64,000 nucleotides of DNA from Algibacter amylolyticus (GTDB taxonomy: Bacteria; Bacteroidota; Bacteroidia; Flavobacteriales; Flavobacteriaceae). This document shows positions 45,667 through 55,585 of the stretch, in pieces. Position numbers and translations under genes: made by a program. The stretch spans positions 62,001 to 126,000 of the forward strand of contig NZ_JACHGE010000006.1 in NCBI RefSeq assembly GCF_014202225.1, written 5' to 3'. The stretch's first letter is position 1. Each line of letters opens with the position of its first letter. Under the pieces are notes generated by a model that had not been told where the DNA came from, made no database searches, and was given only the letters and a program-made list of their open reading frames with translations.

Positions 45667-47223
45667 TTATTTCAATTCTAATACTTCAACATTTTTATAA
45701 TCTGTTCCCCTAATACTTTCAAAATTAGCAACCATGTCTTTTATTTTTTCTGGGTTCAATTTTGCTAAATTATTTTGTTGGCTTACATCATCTTTTAAAT
45801 TGTAAAGCTGATAATCTTTAGAGTTTCCAACCTCAATATTTACCAATTCATTTATTGCTTTTCCTTTATACGGAGGAATCATTACCCAATTCCCTTCTCT
45901 ATAAGCCGTTCGTGTTGTTGCTTCAATAACCAAATTCCCTCTACCCCTTTCAGATTTCCCTAAAAGCGTGCTTAATATATTTTGACTATCCGTAGTATTA
46001 ACTTCAATATTTGTTAATTCAGCGATGGATGCTAAAACATCCAATTGAGACACTAAGGCATCAGAAACTGTAGGTTCAATTTTTCCTTTCCAATATGTAA
46101 TAAAAGGTACTCGCGTTCCTGCTTCTAGCAAACTATACTTACCACCTCTTAAACCTCCTTTTGGGTCATGTTCCCCTAATTTTTCGACAGCATCGTCAAA
46201 ATAGCCATCATTCAAAACTGGGCCATTATCACTAGATAAAATAATTAATGTGTTTTCTAAAATGCCCTTTTCTTCAAGTGTTTTTATAAATTCTCCAACA
46301 GCCCAATCTGCTTCTACTATAACATCTCCTCGAGGTCCTAAACCAGAAGCACCTATAAATCTTGGATTTGGTGTGCGTGGTACGTGTGGTTGTTGCATGG
46401 CATAGTATAAGAAAAATGGTTCTTCTTTATGTGCTTCAACATACTCCTGAGCTTTAACTAAAAAATGATCTGCCATATCCTCATCAATCCATTTTGCAGA
46501 CTCGCCACCTTTCATATAACCAATTCTAGGAATACCATTAATAATACTACTGTTGTGCCCATGATGCCATTTCATTCGTAATAATTCAGGGTTTTCTTTT
46601 CCTGTTGGTTCTCCTTCAAAATTCTTATCATAATTAACTTTAATAGGGTCTTTTGGGTCTAAATTGGCAACAAAACCATTATCTATATAAACCGTTGGAA
46701 CTCTATCTTGAGTAGCTGCCATGATATAGGAATAATCAAACCCTACCTCGTTTGGTCCAGGGGTTACTTTTTTGTTCCAATCAACAAGTCCTGTACCTAA
46801 ACCAAGGTGCCACTTACCAACAACTCCTGTATAATATCCGTTTTCTTTAAGCATTTTAGGAATTGTTATTTGTGCTGTATCAATAATTAATGGAGCCGTT
46901 CCTGGTAAGATTTTAGCGTCTTTATTACGCCAAGGGTAAACACCTGTAAGCAAGCCATATCTACTTGGTGTACATGTTGCAGAGGTAGCGTAACCGTTTG
47001 TGAATTTCACACCTTCATTAGCCAATTTGTCTATGTTTGGTGTTTTTATACCTTTTGCTCCGTAAACACCTAAATCTCCATAACCCAAATCGTCTAAATA
47101 AATAATAACAATATTTGGTTGCTTATTTATGGTTGCTTCGTTTGTGGTAGCTGTAGTTGTTTTGTTATCACTTTTACATGCCACAAAAACTATCGCAAAA
47201 AGAATTATTGCTAATTTTTTCAT
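45667..47223 (-). CDS. S1-family sulfatase (lipoprotein), paralogue of the block A sulfatase
   Basis: A 518-residue sulfatase. Lipobox FVAC (Cys16), metal ligands YLDDLGYGD at 42-50, maturation motif SATCTPSR with Cys84, GKWHLGLG, and SSDNGPVLNDGYFDDA. It shares long near-identical segments with the block A sulfatase (20475-22028), for example AATQDRVPTVYI and GNLVIEA-type loops; the two probably act on the same or a closely related sulfate position. Last gene of block C, 18 bp after the beta-helix gene. Confidence 0.93.
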   Translation of the reverse strand: MKKLAIILFAIVFVACKSDNKTTTATTNEATINKQPNIVIIYLDDLGYGDLGVYGAKGIKTPNIDKLANEGVKFTNGYATSATCTPSRYGLLTGVYPWRNKDAKILPGTAPLIIDTAQITIPKMLKENGYYTGVVGKWHLGLGTGLVDWNKKVTPGPNEVGFDYSYIMAATQDRVPTVYIDNGFVANLDPKDPIKVNYDKNFEGEPTGKENPELLRMKWHHGHNSSIINGIPRIGYMKGGESAKWIDEDMADHFLVKAQEYVEAHKEEPFFLYYAMQQPHVPRTPNPRFIGASGLGPRGDVIVEADWAVGEFIKTLEEKGILENTLIILSSDNGPVLNDGYFDDAVEKLGEHDPKGGLRGGKYSLLEAGTRVPFITYWKGKIEPTVSDALVSQLDVLASIAELTNIEVNTTDSQNILSTLLGKSERGRGNLVIEATTRTAYREGNWVMIPPYKGKAINELVNIEVGNSKDYQLYNLKDDVSQQNNLAKLNPEKIKDMVANFESIRGTDYKNVEVLELK

Positions 47224-47241
47224 AATAAAATTTAATGTTTT

Positions 47242-48999
47242 TTAATTAGAAAGATTACGAGACTGTGCTGTAAGTCTATTATTTAACTGCGCTTGGTATA
47301 ATGAAACCGGTAAGACACTTTTATTAATGTCTCTAAAATATAGGAAATCAGATTGTCTGTCTTTTATATCTGAGTTAACCTTTATATTTTTATGATTAGA
47401 TATAGCTCCTGCTACAATTGTACCAGGAAAATAAATATAATCATCTGTTTCATTACTAGTTCCAAATTTCTTGTTTTCGTATACCCAATATCTAAAAAGA
47501 TCATCATCTTTTTCTAAGCCATCAAATGTCACGTTCCAAAATGTGTTTCCTTTAGCTGTATGAGGCAAATTAAATGTAGCACCTCCTCCTGTAATATTGT
47601 TAAAACCTGTAATTAATTCAAAGAGATTATCCGCTGGCGGTGCAAAAGTTTTATCCCCAAACCCATGGAAATCAAAATTTGCTTTCAGTTCATTTTTCTT
47701 TAAGTTATAATGAATGTTTCTAAAAACATTACCATAGCTATTACCTTCTGCACTTAACATGTGGGTAAAATTGGCTTCAAAATTTACATTCTGAATAAGA
47801 TTATCATTAGCATGAGAATATACTTTTATTCCATAATGACCATTGTAACCAGAAATATTAATATCTTCTACGGTAACATTCTTAGTGTCTAATAGGCTAA
47901 TGCCACAATTATAATTTTTAATAGTTACATTTTTTATCCAACTATGAGACGTACGTACAAATTGAATAGCATTCCAACCATAGTCCATAATTAAACTTTC
48001 GGCCTTATTGGACGATTTGCAACCATGATGACAGTAATCGCCTTTCCATTTACTTGCAAAAGTGATATTTTCAACTCCTATACCACTTAACATTGGCGCC
48101 GCTGCTACTATGGGCTTAAATTCTGTTTTAATATCAACTCGGCAAGGTTGCTTTAAAAATATTTCTTGTTTTGAAACACGATCTACTTCTACTAACCATT
48201 GATAGGATGCTGCCTTATTTTTACCAGCCTCATTGGCGTTTTTCATATAAGGCTTAAATGTATGCCACGGACTCATAATTTCATGAATTAAATTACCGTT
48301 ATCCGTGGTATTATACATTGCTATTAATATAAAATCTCCAGGACTAATTCCACCTGTAGATTCTACGCTTATTACTTTACTTCCTTTATTAGAATTTTTT
48401 AATATTTTAGTAAGTTCTTTTGCAGGATAAATATTTCCCGAAACACCAACGCCAGTAGCTCCTACAAATACGTCTTTACTTTCTACTCCTGCAGGTATTC
48501 CCCAAAACTTATCTGTGCCTTGCAATGTATTCCCAACTCTTAAAATTGCTGGAGATAGCCACGGACTTTTTTCTAATTGGATTAAGGTTTGACAATTCAT
48601 AAAAACGGTGTTTTTATCTCCTCTTAATACAACATTAGAATAGTCTATAGTTAAAAAACTACGTTCCTCTGAAATAGCGTTTAGAGAATATTCTCCCGAT
48701 GGAAAAAACAAAACCCCTCCACCTAAACGACCAATACTATCTATTAATTTTTGAATATTTTTAGTTTGATCAAATTTAGAATTAACGGATACACCATACT
48801 TAGTTACGTTTATACGAACTGGATTTACAGGTATTTCTATTTCTCCATAATTATAACCTGCATATGAAAAATTTGGAAGTAACGATGTATCTGGATTCTT
48901 AACATATTCAGAATATATCTTTGACTCTTCTTGAGCTTTACACCCTATAATTATTACGGAAAATAAAATAGTGTAAAAGTAAATACTACGTTTTTTCAT
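47242..48999 (-). CDS. Right-handed beta-helix lipoprotein (DUF4955 / pectate lyase-like)
   Basis: A 585-residue lipoprotein (lipobox IIIGC, Cys20). The N-terminal block DQTKNIQKLIDSIGRLGGGV then FFPSGEY is the pectate-lyase-superfamily start of a parallel beta-helix, and the middle has helix-rung repeats (WIKNVTIKNYNCGISLLD; VTVEDINISGYNGHYGIKVY; NLIQNVNFEAN). The C-terminal part resembles DUF4955. Such folds occur in PL6-like lyases, epimerases and GH28; no catalytic Asp/Lys/Arg set could be assigned by eye. It sits between the PL8 lyase and a sulfatase, so it is a candidate second depolymerising enzyme. Confidence 0.78.
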   Translation of the reverse strand: MKKRSIYFYTILFSVIIIGCKAQEESKIYSEYVKNPDTSLLPNFSYAGYNYGEIEIPVNPVRINVTKYGVSVNSKFDQTKNIQKLIDSIGRLGGGVLFFPSGEYSLNAISEERSFLTIDYSNVVLRGDKNTVFMNCQTLIQLEKSPWLSPAILRVGNTLQGTDKFWGIPAGVESKDVFVGATGVGVSGNIYPAKELTKILKNSNKGSKVISVESTGGISPGDFILIAMYNTTDNGNLIHEIMSPWHTFKPYMKNANEAGKNKAASYQWLVEVDRVSKQEIFLKQPCRVDIKTEFKPIVAAAPMLSGIGVENITFASKWKGDYCHHGCKSSNKAESLIMDYGWNAIQFVRTSHSWIKNVTIKNYNCGISLLDTKNVTVEDINISGYNGHYGIKVYSHANDNLIQNVNFEANFTHMLSAEGNSYGNVFRNIHYNLKKNELKANFDFHGFGDKTFAPPADNLFELITGFNNITGGGATFNLPHTAKGNTFWNVTFDGLEKDDDLFRYWVYENKKFGTSNETDDYIYFPGTIVAGAISNHKNIKVNSDIKDRQSDFLYFRDINKSVLPVSLYQAQLNNRLTAQSRNLSN

Positions 49000-49033
49000 A
49001 TTTTAAAAAATTCAATTTATTATAACTAAAAAC

Positions 49034-52000
49034 CTAATGTTTTATTAGTTTTTTAATTGTTGATAAATTATTTTCATTAGTAATTTTTGCGATATACATA
49101 GCGTTAGTAAAATTTGCAATGTTTACTTCCATTTTATTACTTTTATTATAATTGTTTATACTTTTAATAAGCTTACCATCAATACCAATAATTTCAATTT
49201 TTGTAATATTATCTGAATGATTTATATAAAACCTACTTGTAACTGGGTTTGGGTAAATTACTGGATCAAAATTGATTTCTTTTTCATTTTCAGCAATATC
49301 TAGAGGTTCTTTAGTAGCAGAAGTTTTAGCTGTATTATTGTTAGCACCATATTCTAAAACCAAAACAGGTCTTTGAGAGGCAACAGCCTCTTTCGAATAA
49401 AATTTTATCAAAGCACTTGAGTTAGTTGATACATTTAATGATGCCTTTTTGTTATTTTCTATTTGAGTAATAATGTAAGCGGTAACATCCCATTCTGCAG
49501 TTTCATCAGAGGCTGTAGCCGTTTCAAGTATACTATCTATTATACTACTACCTGCATCATCTTGAAGTAAATCGTTCCATATAACAACATCTTCATCCCA
49601 ATTATCTTTTGCAATCGATTTCAGGTTTATAATATCTGTAGCTGCTCCAGAACTAATAGATTTTGCAGTCATTATCAATTTTGCAGAGGTTATTGTTTCT
49701 GTTGCAGACGATAAATCAAACCTTAAAAAAGATTCACGCTGAAACCCTGTATTACCCTGCTTATTTACCAATTCATCATCATTACCAAAATTAGTCCCTG
49801 CTTGACCACCATCGCAAACATAGGTATCTGCAACAGCCTCAAAGGATGCTTCATTATCTACTATAGTATAGGTATGAACGGTGTTAATTCCCATAGTAAT
49901 ATCAGCAGGATTTGATAAAGTAATAATTACAGTCTCATCATTTTCTATATTAGTATCATCTATAATATTTGAAATTACAATATTAGAACTAGATTGCCCC
50001 GCAGGTATGGTTAAAGTACCATTTGCAAGTGTATAATCTTTTCCACCTCCTGTATTTGTTGCTGTACCGGTTACTGTATAATCCACAGTTACATTAGAGT
50101 CACTAACAGAAGAGAGAATTACTGGTATATCAACACTACTAACAGACTCTAAGCCACTTGAAATTACATTTTCAAACTCAATTTTAGGTTGGGCAATTTC
50201 TAGAACCAAAACTGGTCTTAGAGCTGCGTTAGAACTTTCTTGAGAATGAAATTTAATATTTGATTGTGTTACATCTGATGATAGTTGTATTGATACTTCT
50301 TTTTGCGGGTCCTCATCTAACTCCGATTGTATATACTTAGTGAGGTCCCATTTTGCAGTTTCACCAGATGCAAATCCAATTATTTCAGTAATTGCTACTT
50401 CTTTATTATTTTCATCAGGCTTATTATTCCAAGTAATTGTGCCTTCATCCCAATCATCATCATTATCATCTATTGATTTAATAATTATATTGGAAGTGTC
50501 TTCATCAGTACCAACAGAACTTAATGTCATTCTCAATTTAGCAGAGATTACTGTACCATTAACAGAAGATAAATCAAACTTTAAAAAAGACTCTCGCAAA
50601 AAATCTGTACCGCCTTGTTTAATAATTAATTCTGATTGATTTCCATAGTTATCATTAGCATAAGAACCGTCCCTAACATAAGAATCCTCTGAAGTATTGT
50701 AAGATGTTTCATCATTGTCAACAATAATATACGTGTGCAAAACATTATTTGCTAAGTTAGCATTATCAGGATTTAATAATGTAATAATAATGGTCTCATC
50801 TTCTTCGATATCCAAATCATCCACAATATTAGTTATTGAAATATTAGCGCTAAGTTGATTTGCTGGTATAGTTAAGGTACCGTTTACAAGTGTATAATCT
50901 TTTCCTGGACCTGTTCCTTTTGCCGTGCCTACTACCGTATAATCTAACTCCACAACAGAATTACTCGCTGAAGAAAGACTTAATGGTATATTAACACTAC
51001 TATTAGACTCTATACCATTTGAACTTGAACTATCAAATTGTAGTGTGGGTGCGGCAAACTCTAGAACCAAAACAGGTCTATGAGATGTATTTGAATTTTC
51101 TTTAGAATAAAACTTTATCATGGAAGTTGAGTTAGCTGATACATGTAATGAAACTATACTATCATTTTCCAGTTGATCAATAACATATGTAGTCAAGTCC
51201 CATTCCGCTGTTTGACCTGATGCTGTTACTGATTTAAGAATTTGATCCACTACACTAACATTTTCCTGTGGCTTATTCCCCCATTCAATACCGCTTTCAG
51301 TCCAAGAGTCATTATTTACCGATTTAAGACTAATATTATCTCCTGTATTTGTAGTACCACCAACAGAGCTTGCTGTCATTTTTAATTTTGCAGAAACCAC
51401 AGTGCCACTAACAGAAGATAAATCAAACTTTAAAAAAGACTCACGAGTAAAGCTTGAATTACCTTGCTTATTAATCAATTCGTTGGCGTCACCATAGTTC
51501 TCATTAGCATAATCACCATCTCGAACATAAGAATCCGCTACTGGTTCTAACTCTAAAGATGAACTTTCTAGATATTTAGTTGTGCTATTATCAACAATAT
51601 AATGTACAGATGAACCTCTATGGTCCTTTGTTGGCATAATACAGTTTAAACTTCTAGTGTCATTAATTCCAGGTAAATTTACCAACACGTCTATTGAAGT
51701 TTGAATTTGATTTGGATCTGAAATATATAAATCTACTGTGCTACTATTGAAATTTTTAATCATTAACACACAAGGCTTATCTACAGTAATACGAATACCG
51801 TTTCCATTATCATACGTTGTCGCCTCATGAAAAACTATTTGCAATATTTCATTTCCAGAAACATTTTGCATTACGGCTTGTATAGAAGCTGTGTTTTCTA
51901 AAATTTCTACTGGTAATTGACCAAAATCTACCATGTCGTTTGCAGTATCTGCAGCAGGAGCAACAATATAGCTATAGCTTTGGTTTTGTATATCATCATT

Positions 52001-53965
52001 TTCTCCATGATCTACCCATAGTTGAAATGTATTGTCACTTTGATCATTAGTATTTGAGTTAAGATCACTAACATCCGACCATTTTCCTGTTTTTAAAGTA
52101 TTATTAACTGATAATTTATTACCTGCAGGAAAATAATATCCAATATTATCATGATGTATCCATGTATTAGAATTTTGGTCAGTATAAGTCTCATTAGTAT
52201 CATTAGCCAATACTTGCTGAGCTCCTGAACCTACTTTTACTGTAACGTCTCCATCTAAAAGCACTTGATTTACAGTAGTGGTTAATTTCCCTGTCGTGTT
52301 AGCACTAATGCCAGCACCAAGACAAACAATATAATTATCTAGAAAAAACCAAGATTTTTTAGCTACTACTCCTGTTCTAGAATCAGAATAATCTTGTACA
52401 GCAGCACCATGTATACTATCTGAAACACCACCAACAAAATCGGTTTCCCCTAAAGTACACATCCAGTTTTGTCCGCTTCCAAATGCTGAGCAATCATATA
52501 ATAAAGGATCGTCGGAAACAGCTGTAATACCCGGTATTTTTGTCCAATCCATTAAAGGTAGAAGATCTTTGATATATTCATCACCATCAACCATAAAATA
52601 AGTAGCCCCACTAGAAAGATGCCAACCTAATCTGTTCTGACCTTTAGAGTTTTCTGTACCTATTACCCTAGTAGATTTAGAACGTACCGATGCATAATAG
52701 CCTTCATTAGAAGAAGTTGCCGCATCAAATTTAACACGTTGTGTCATATAATCTGAACGAAAATATTGAGTATTTCCAAATTTTAAACCATCACCTTCAA
52801 ATGGTTTTTTTGTTTCATCTTGACGATCAAGAAAATGTAAATAATTCGTTTCATTAGCAAAATCTAAAATCGCCATCTTTTGAAGAGGTCCCTTATTTGG
52901 TTTTAAACTTTTTACACTTGGTTTTTTATTAGTTGATCCAGAACTGCTTGAGCCCCCACCAGTAGAAATGTGTCTACCACCAACACTCCAATCAACATTT
53001 GGACCAATAAAACCGTTTGCATAACCTTTATAAATAAATGATCTTAAAATATTTAATTTTGAAGGATCTATCGGTATACCACTATTTAAAAAGAAAAAAA
53101 TTTCTGTAGCAGATATTATAAATGACTCCCCATAAGTTGTGGTTTGCATTTGTGCATCATGCTGTTGAAAAGACCAGTCTGACTTAATGCCATCACTAAA
53201 ATTTGGCGAAAAAGGATCAGTTGTACCATTCGCTATTCTTACTATAAAATAGGTCTCCTCAATTGTTGCAGCGGCTAATGACTGATTATTCGTAAGAGCG
53301 GCTCTGTTTAGGTGGTGCGCTAAAACATCTAGAGAATTTGCACCATTATCTTCACGCTGCTTTACTTCGGCCATTTTATCTATATATAAATTAACTAATA
53401 ATCTGGGTAATTGGATTTTACCATCTTCCATGAGTATTAATATTTTTCCATATTCAGTAGGTAACCCTATTTGATTGGCGAAAAAATTATTAAATTCAAA
53501 ATCGAAAAAATCATCTTTCCAATATTGAAGAGCAAGTACTATTTTATTATATAAATTAACATCTTGATAATGCACACTTTCATCGCTAATATATCCAGCT
53601 ACCATGGTAAATATCCTTGTTATATGCTTTTTTACAAAAGCCGATTGTACATTGCGATTGGCAGTTAAATAATAATTAATATCATCACTATTCACGGTAA
53701 CACCATTGACTACGTAAGTCCCTTTCATATCAAGAAACTGCCCATTGGTGTCAACTAAACCCATATGCTCGGTTATAAACGGATCATAAGTATCTTTAGT
53801 TTGGCTAGTAAATTTATAATCATCAATTAACGTGTTTTTATAAATTTCAAAATCAATATTTTGGGTACTAGCACTAGTGCTTAAAATAATAAAGAATAAA
53901 AAAAGTAAAACTAGCTTACTATAAAAGGATAAAAATCTTGCTTGCATTAAGTTATTAGTTTCCAT
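49034..53965 (-). CDS. Multi-module PL8-type polysaccharide lyase with DNRLRE and Calx-beta modules and T9SS tail
   Basis: A 1643-residue secreted enzyme. Signal peptide (ends near SASTQ, 31-35; a start at Met7 is possible). The alpha-toroid (~40-340) matches chondroitin AC lyase-type PL8: Asn210 in NGANSLD, His269 and Tyr278 in QQHDAQMQTTTYGESF, Arg331 in VGGRHIS. His and Tyr are 9 apart, as in Flavobacterium chondroitinase AC. The beta super-sandwich follows (~360-795). Then come DNRLRE-like module 1 (~806-975), Calx-beta 1 (~985-1085), DNRLRE 2 (~1087-1260), Calx-beta 2 (~1265-1370), DNRLRE 3 (~1373-1535) and a T9SS domain (~1565-1643). It cleaves a uronic-acid polymer by beta-elimination at the surface; the exact polymer is unknown. 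Block C, after susD. Confidence 0.88.
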   Translation of the reverse strand: METNNLMQARFLSFYSKLVLLFLFFIILSTSASTQNIDFEIYKNTLIDDYKFTSQTKDTYDPFITEHMGLVDTNGQFLDMKGTYVVNGVTVNSDDINYYLTANRNVQSAFVKKHITRIFTMVAGYISDESVHYQDVNLYNKIVLALQYWKDDFFDFEFNNFFANQIGLPTEYGKILILMEDGKIQLPRLLVNLYIDKMAEVKQREDNGANSLDVLAHHLNRAALTNNQSLAAATIEETYFIVRIANGTTDPFSPNFSDGIKSDWSFQQHDAQMQTTTYGESFIISATEIFFFLNSGIPIDPSKLNILRSFIYKGYANGFIGPNVDWSVGGRHISTGGGSSSSGSTNKKPSVKSLKPNKGPLQKMAILDFANETNYLHFLDRQDETKKPFEGDGLKFGNTQYFRSDYMTQRVKFDAATSSNEGYYASVRSKSTRVIGTENSKGQNRLGWHLSSGATYFMVDGDEYIKDLLPLMDWTKIPGITAVSDDPLLYDCSAFGSGQNWMCTLGETDFVGGVSDSIHGAAVQDYSDSRTGVVAKKSWFFLDNYIVCLGAGISANTTGKLTTTVNQVLLDGDVTVKVGSGAQQVLANDTNETYTDQNSNTWIHHDNIGYYFPAGNKLSVNNTLKTGKWSDVSDLNSNTNDQSDNTFQLWVDHGENDDIQNQSYSYIVAPAADTANDMVDFGQLPVEILENTASIQAVMQNVSGNEILQIVFHEATTYDNGNGIRITVDKPCVLMIKNFNSSTVDLYISDPNQIQTSIDVLVNLPGINDTRSLNCIMPTKDHRGSSVHYIVDNSTTKYLESSSLELEPVADSYVRDGDYANENYGDANELINKQGNSSFTRESFLKFDLSSVSGTVVSAKLKMTASSVGGTTNTGDNISLKSVNNDSWTESGIEWGNKPQENVSVVDQILKSVTASGQTAEWDLTTYVIDQLENDSIVSLHVSANSTSMIKFYSKENSNTSHRPVLVLEFAAPTLQFDSSSSNGIESNSSVNIPLSLSSASNSVVELDYTVVGTAKGTGPGKDYTLVNGTLTIPANQLSANISITNIVDDLDIEEDETIIITLLNPDNANLANNVLHTYIIVDNDETSYNTSEDSYVRDGSYANDNYGNQSELIIKQGGTDFLRESFLKFDLSSVNGTVISAKLRMTLSSVGTDEDTSNIIIKSIDDNDDDWDEGTITWNNKPDENNKEVAITEIIGFASGETAKWDLTKYIQSELDEDPQKEVSIQLSSDVTQSNIKFHSQESSNAALRPVLVLEIAQPKIEFENVISSGLESVSSVDIPVILSSVSDSNVTVDYTVTGTATNTGGGKDYTLANGTLTIPAGQSSSNIVISNIIDDTNIENDETVIITLSNPADITMGINTVHTYTIVDNEASFEAVADTYVCDGGQAGTNFGNDDELVNKQGNTGFQRESFLRFDLSSATETITSAKLIMTAKSISSGAATDIINLKSIAKDNWDEDVVIWNDLLQDDAGSSIIDSILETATASDETAEWDVTAYIITQIENNKKASLNVSTNSSALIKFYSKEAVASQRPVLVLEYGANNNTAKTSATKEPLDIAENEKEINFDPVIYPNPVTSRFYINHSDNITKIEIIGIDGKLIKSINNYNKSNKMEVNIANFTNAMYIAKITNENNLSTIKKLIKH

Positions 53966-54052
53966 GGTTTAGTTTCGTTTAAATTATTATTAATTTTTTT
54001 GAATAATGGCTATTTACAAATATCTTATAGAGTTATAAATAGTTTTTTAACC

Positions 54053-55567
54053 TTATTTAATTCTGAACCCTTGTGGATTTTGAAGCAATTCACTTAAATT
54101 TATAGGACCTATAGGTATAGGCGCTATATATTGAGCATCTGTTGGAATTCTAACTAAATTGACCGCTTCAGAAGGATCTCTTTTATTAGCCATTTCTGCT
54201 ACGCGCTCTGTTCTAACCAAATCAAACCATCTTTTATACTCCGCGGCCAATTCCCAACCTTTTTCGTCTACAATTTCATTTGCAGTAGCAGTAGCAACAT
54301 CTACAGATCCATTTGGACTTAAATAAGGTAGGCCCGCAGCTCTTCTTTTTACTTGATTTAATGCTTCAATAGAAGTTACATTCTCACCAATATGCGCTTG
54401 AGATTCAGCATAAATTAATAGAACTTCTGCATATCGATATAAGTCAATTGCTCTGAAACTTTCGGGTCTATTACTAATGGTTAAATCTTCTGAAAGCACA
54501 TATTTTTTATACATTGGGTGCCCTCTATCAGAATCTGGCCAAGGGATAGTTGCTGGATCTCTAGAAGTTATTACACCACCTGGAGCAAACCTATTAGGAA
54601 TGTCTAAAATAAATGTAGCATCTTTTCTAGGACCTTCAGGGAAATCATTAAAAAATTGTAATTCTGGAAAACAATCTGAAAAGCCTCTTCCTTGATGAAA
54701 TGTGAATGCTGTGGCCTGATTTCCACTAATACTTTGATCATCTGAATATCTTAATGAAAAAACGGTCTCTCTACTAACGGCACCTTCAGTTGTCCATAAA
54801 TCCTCAATTGGAATTAATTCATAATAATTAAAATCTATCACTTCTTTTGATTTAGTTGCTGCAAGTTGATATTTACTAGCATCTTTAACTGGCCATCCAG
54901 CCCATGTTAAATACAAATCGGCAAGAACTGTTTTGGCAAACCCTGCAGATGCACGTCCGGTATCTTCTGTCCCTGGTACTGGAAGTATAGCTTCGGCAAT
55001 TAGTAAATCACTTTCTATTAGTTGGTAATTCTCTAAAACAGTTGCACGTCTTTCGTTACCAGTTGGCAATACTCCATCTAGTATTAATGGCATATTACCA
55101 TAAACTTTTACTAGATTAAGATAAGCAAGAGCTCTAAATACTCTAGCTTCAGCACCAGCTAATTCCAAAAGATTTTCAGAAGCACTAGAAGATTTTAAAC
55201 CATCTATTAGTGTATTACAGTAGTAAACGGTTTGCCAATAGGCATTCCATGGTTCATCCAACCAATTAATATCTGAATTTTCTCCACTTCCATAATCAAA
55301 CCTATCAAATACTCGCAATGGTGCTTTATTACCCGCGGCCCATGTAGTGATATCGTCTCCACCGTATGTGCCAATTCTTGCTCGATGAGGAGCTGCGTGC
55401 AATTCTAGCAGTCCTCTATAAATAGGTGCGATATTGGCTTGGATATCTGAATCTGTTTCTATTTTACCTATGGTAAGTAAACTACTAGTATCTTCTTCTA
55501 AATCTGAGCATGAGTTGCCTAAAAAAACAACTAATACAATTAATAAAATTTTATTTAAATTTTTCAT
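54053..55567 (-). CDS. SusD/RagB-like glycan-binding lipoprotein 2
   Basis: A 504-residue outer-membrane lipoprotein (lipobox GNSC, Cys20). SusD features: EARVFRALAYLNLVKVYGNMP near 140-160, DLYLTWAGWPVKDASKYQLA, DLYRYAEVLLIYAESQAHIG with ALNQVKRRA, and GWELAAEYKRWFDLVRT near the C-terminus, ending in a PIPIGPINLSELLQNPQGF segment. It has low similarity to SusD 1, so the two pairs were acquired separately or diverged long ago. It is 18 bp after susC 2 and upstream of the PL8 lyase. Confidence 0.94.
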   Translation of the reverse strand: MKNLNKILLIVLVVFLGNSCSDLEEDTSSLLTIGKIETDSDIQANIAPIYRGLLELHAAPHRARIGTYGGDDITTWAAGNKAPLRVFDRFDYGSGENSDINWLDEPWNAYWQTVYYCNTLIDGLKSSSASENLLELAGAEARVFRALAYLNLVKVYGNMPLILDGVLPTGNERRATVLENYQLIESDLLIAEAILPVPGTEDTGRASAGFAKTVLADLYLTWAGWPVKDASKYQLAATKSKEVIDFNYYELIPIEDLWTTEGAVSRETVFSLRYSDDQSISGNQATAFTFHQGRGFSDCFPELQFFNDFPEGPRKDATFILDIPNRFAPGGVITSRDPATIPWPDSDRGHPMYKKYVLSEDLTISNRPESFRAIDLYRYAEVLLIYAESQAHIGENVTSIEALNQVKRRAAGLPYLSPNGSVDVATATANEIVDEKGWELAAEYKRWFDLVRTERVAEMANKRDPSEAVNLVRIPTDAQYIAPIPIGPINLSELLQNPQGFRIK

Positions 55568-55585
55568 GTTATTTAGTTTATGTTT

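Noticed and set aside
49800-51600. Regular repeats in the lyase gene considered as a CRISPR or minisatellite
   Set aside because: The period (~850 bp) and in-frame conservation match repeated protein modules, not short repeat-spacer units.
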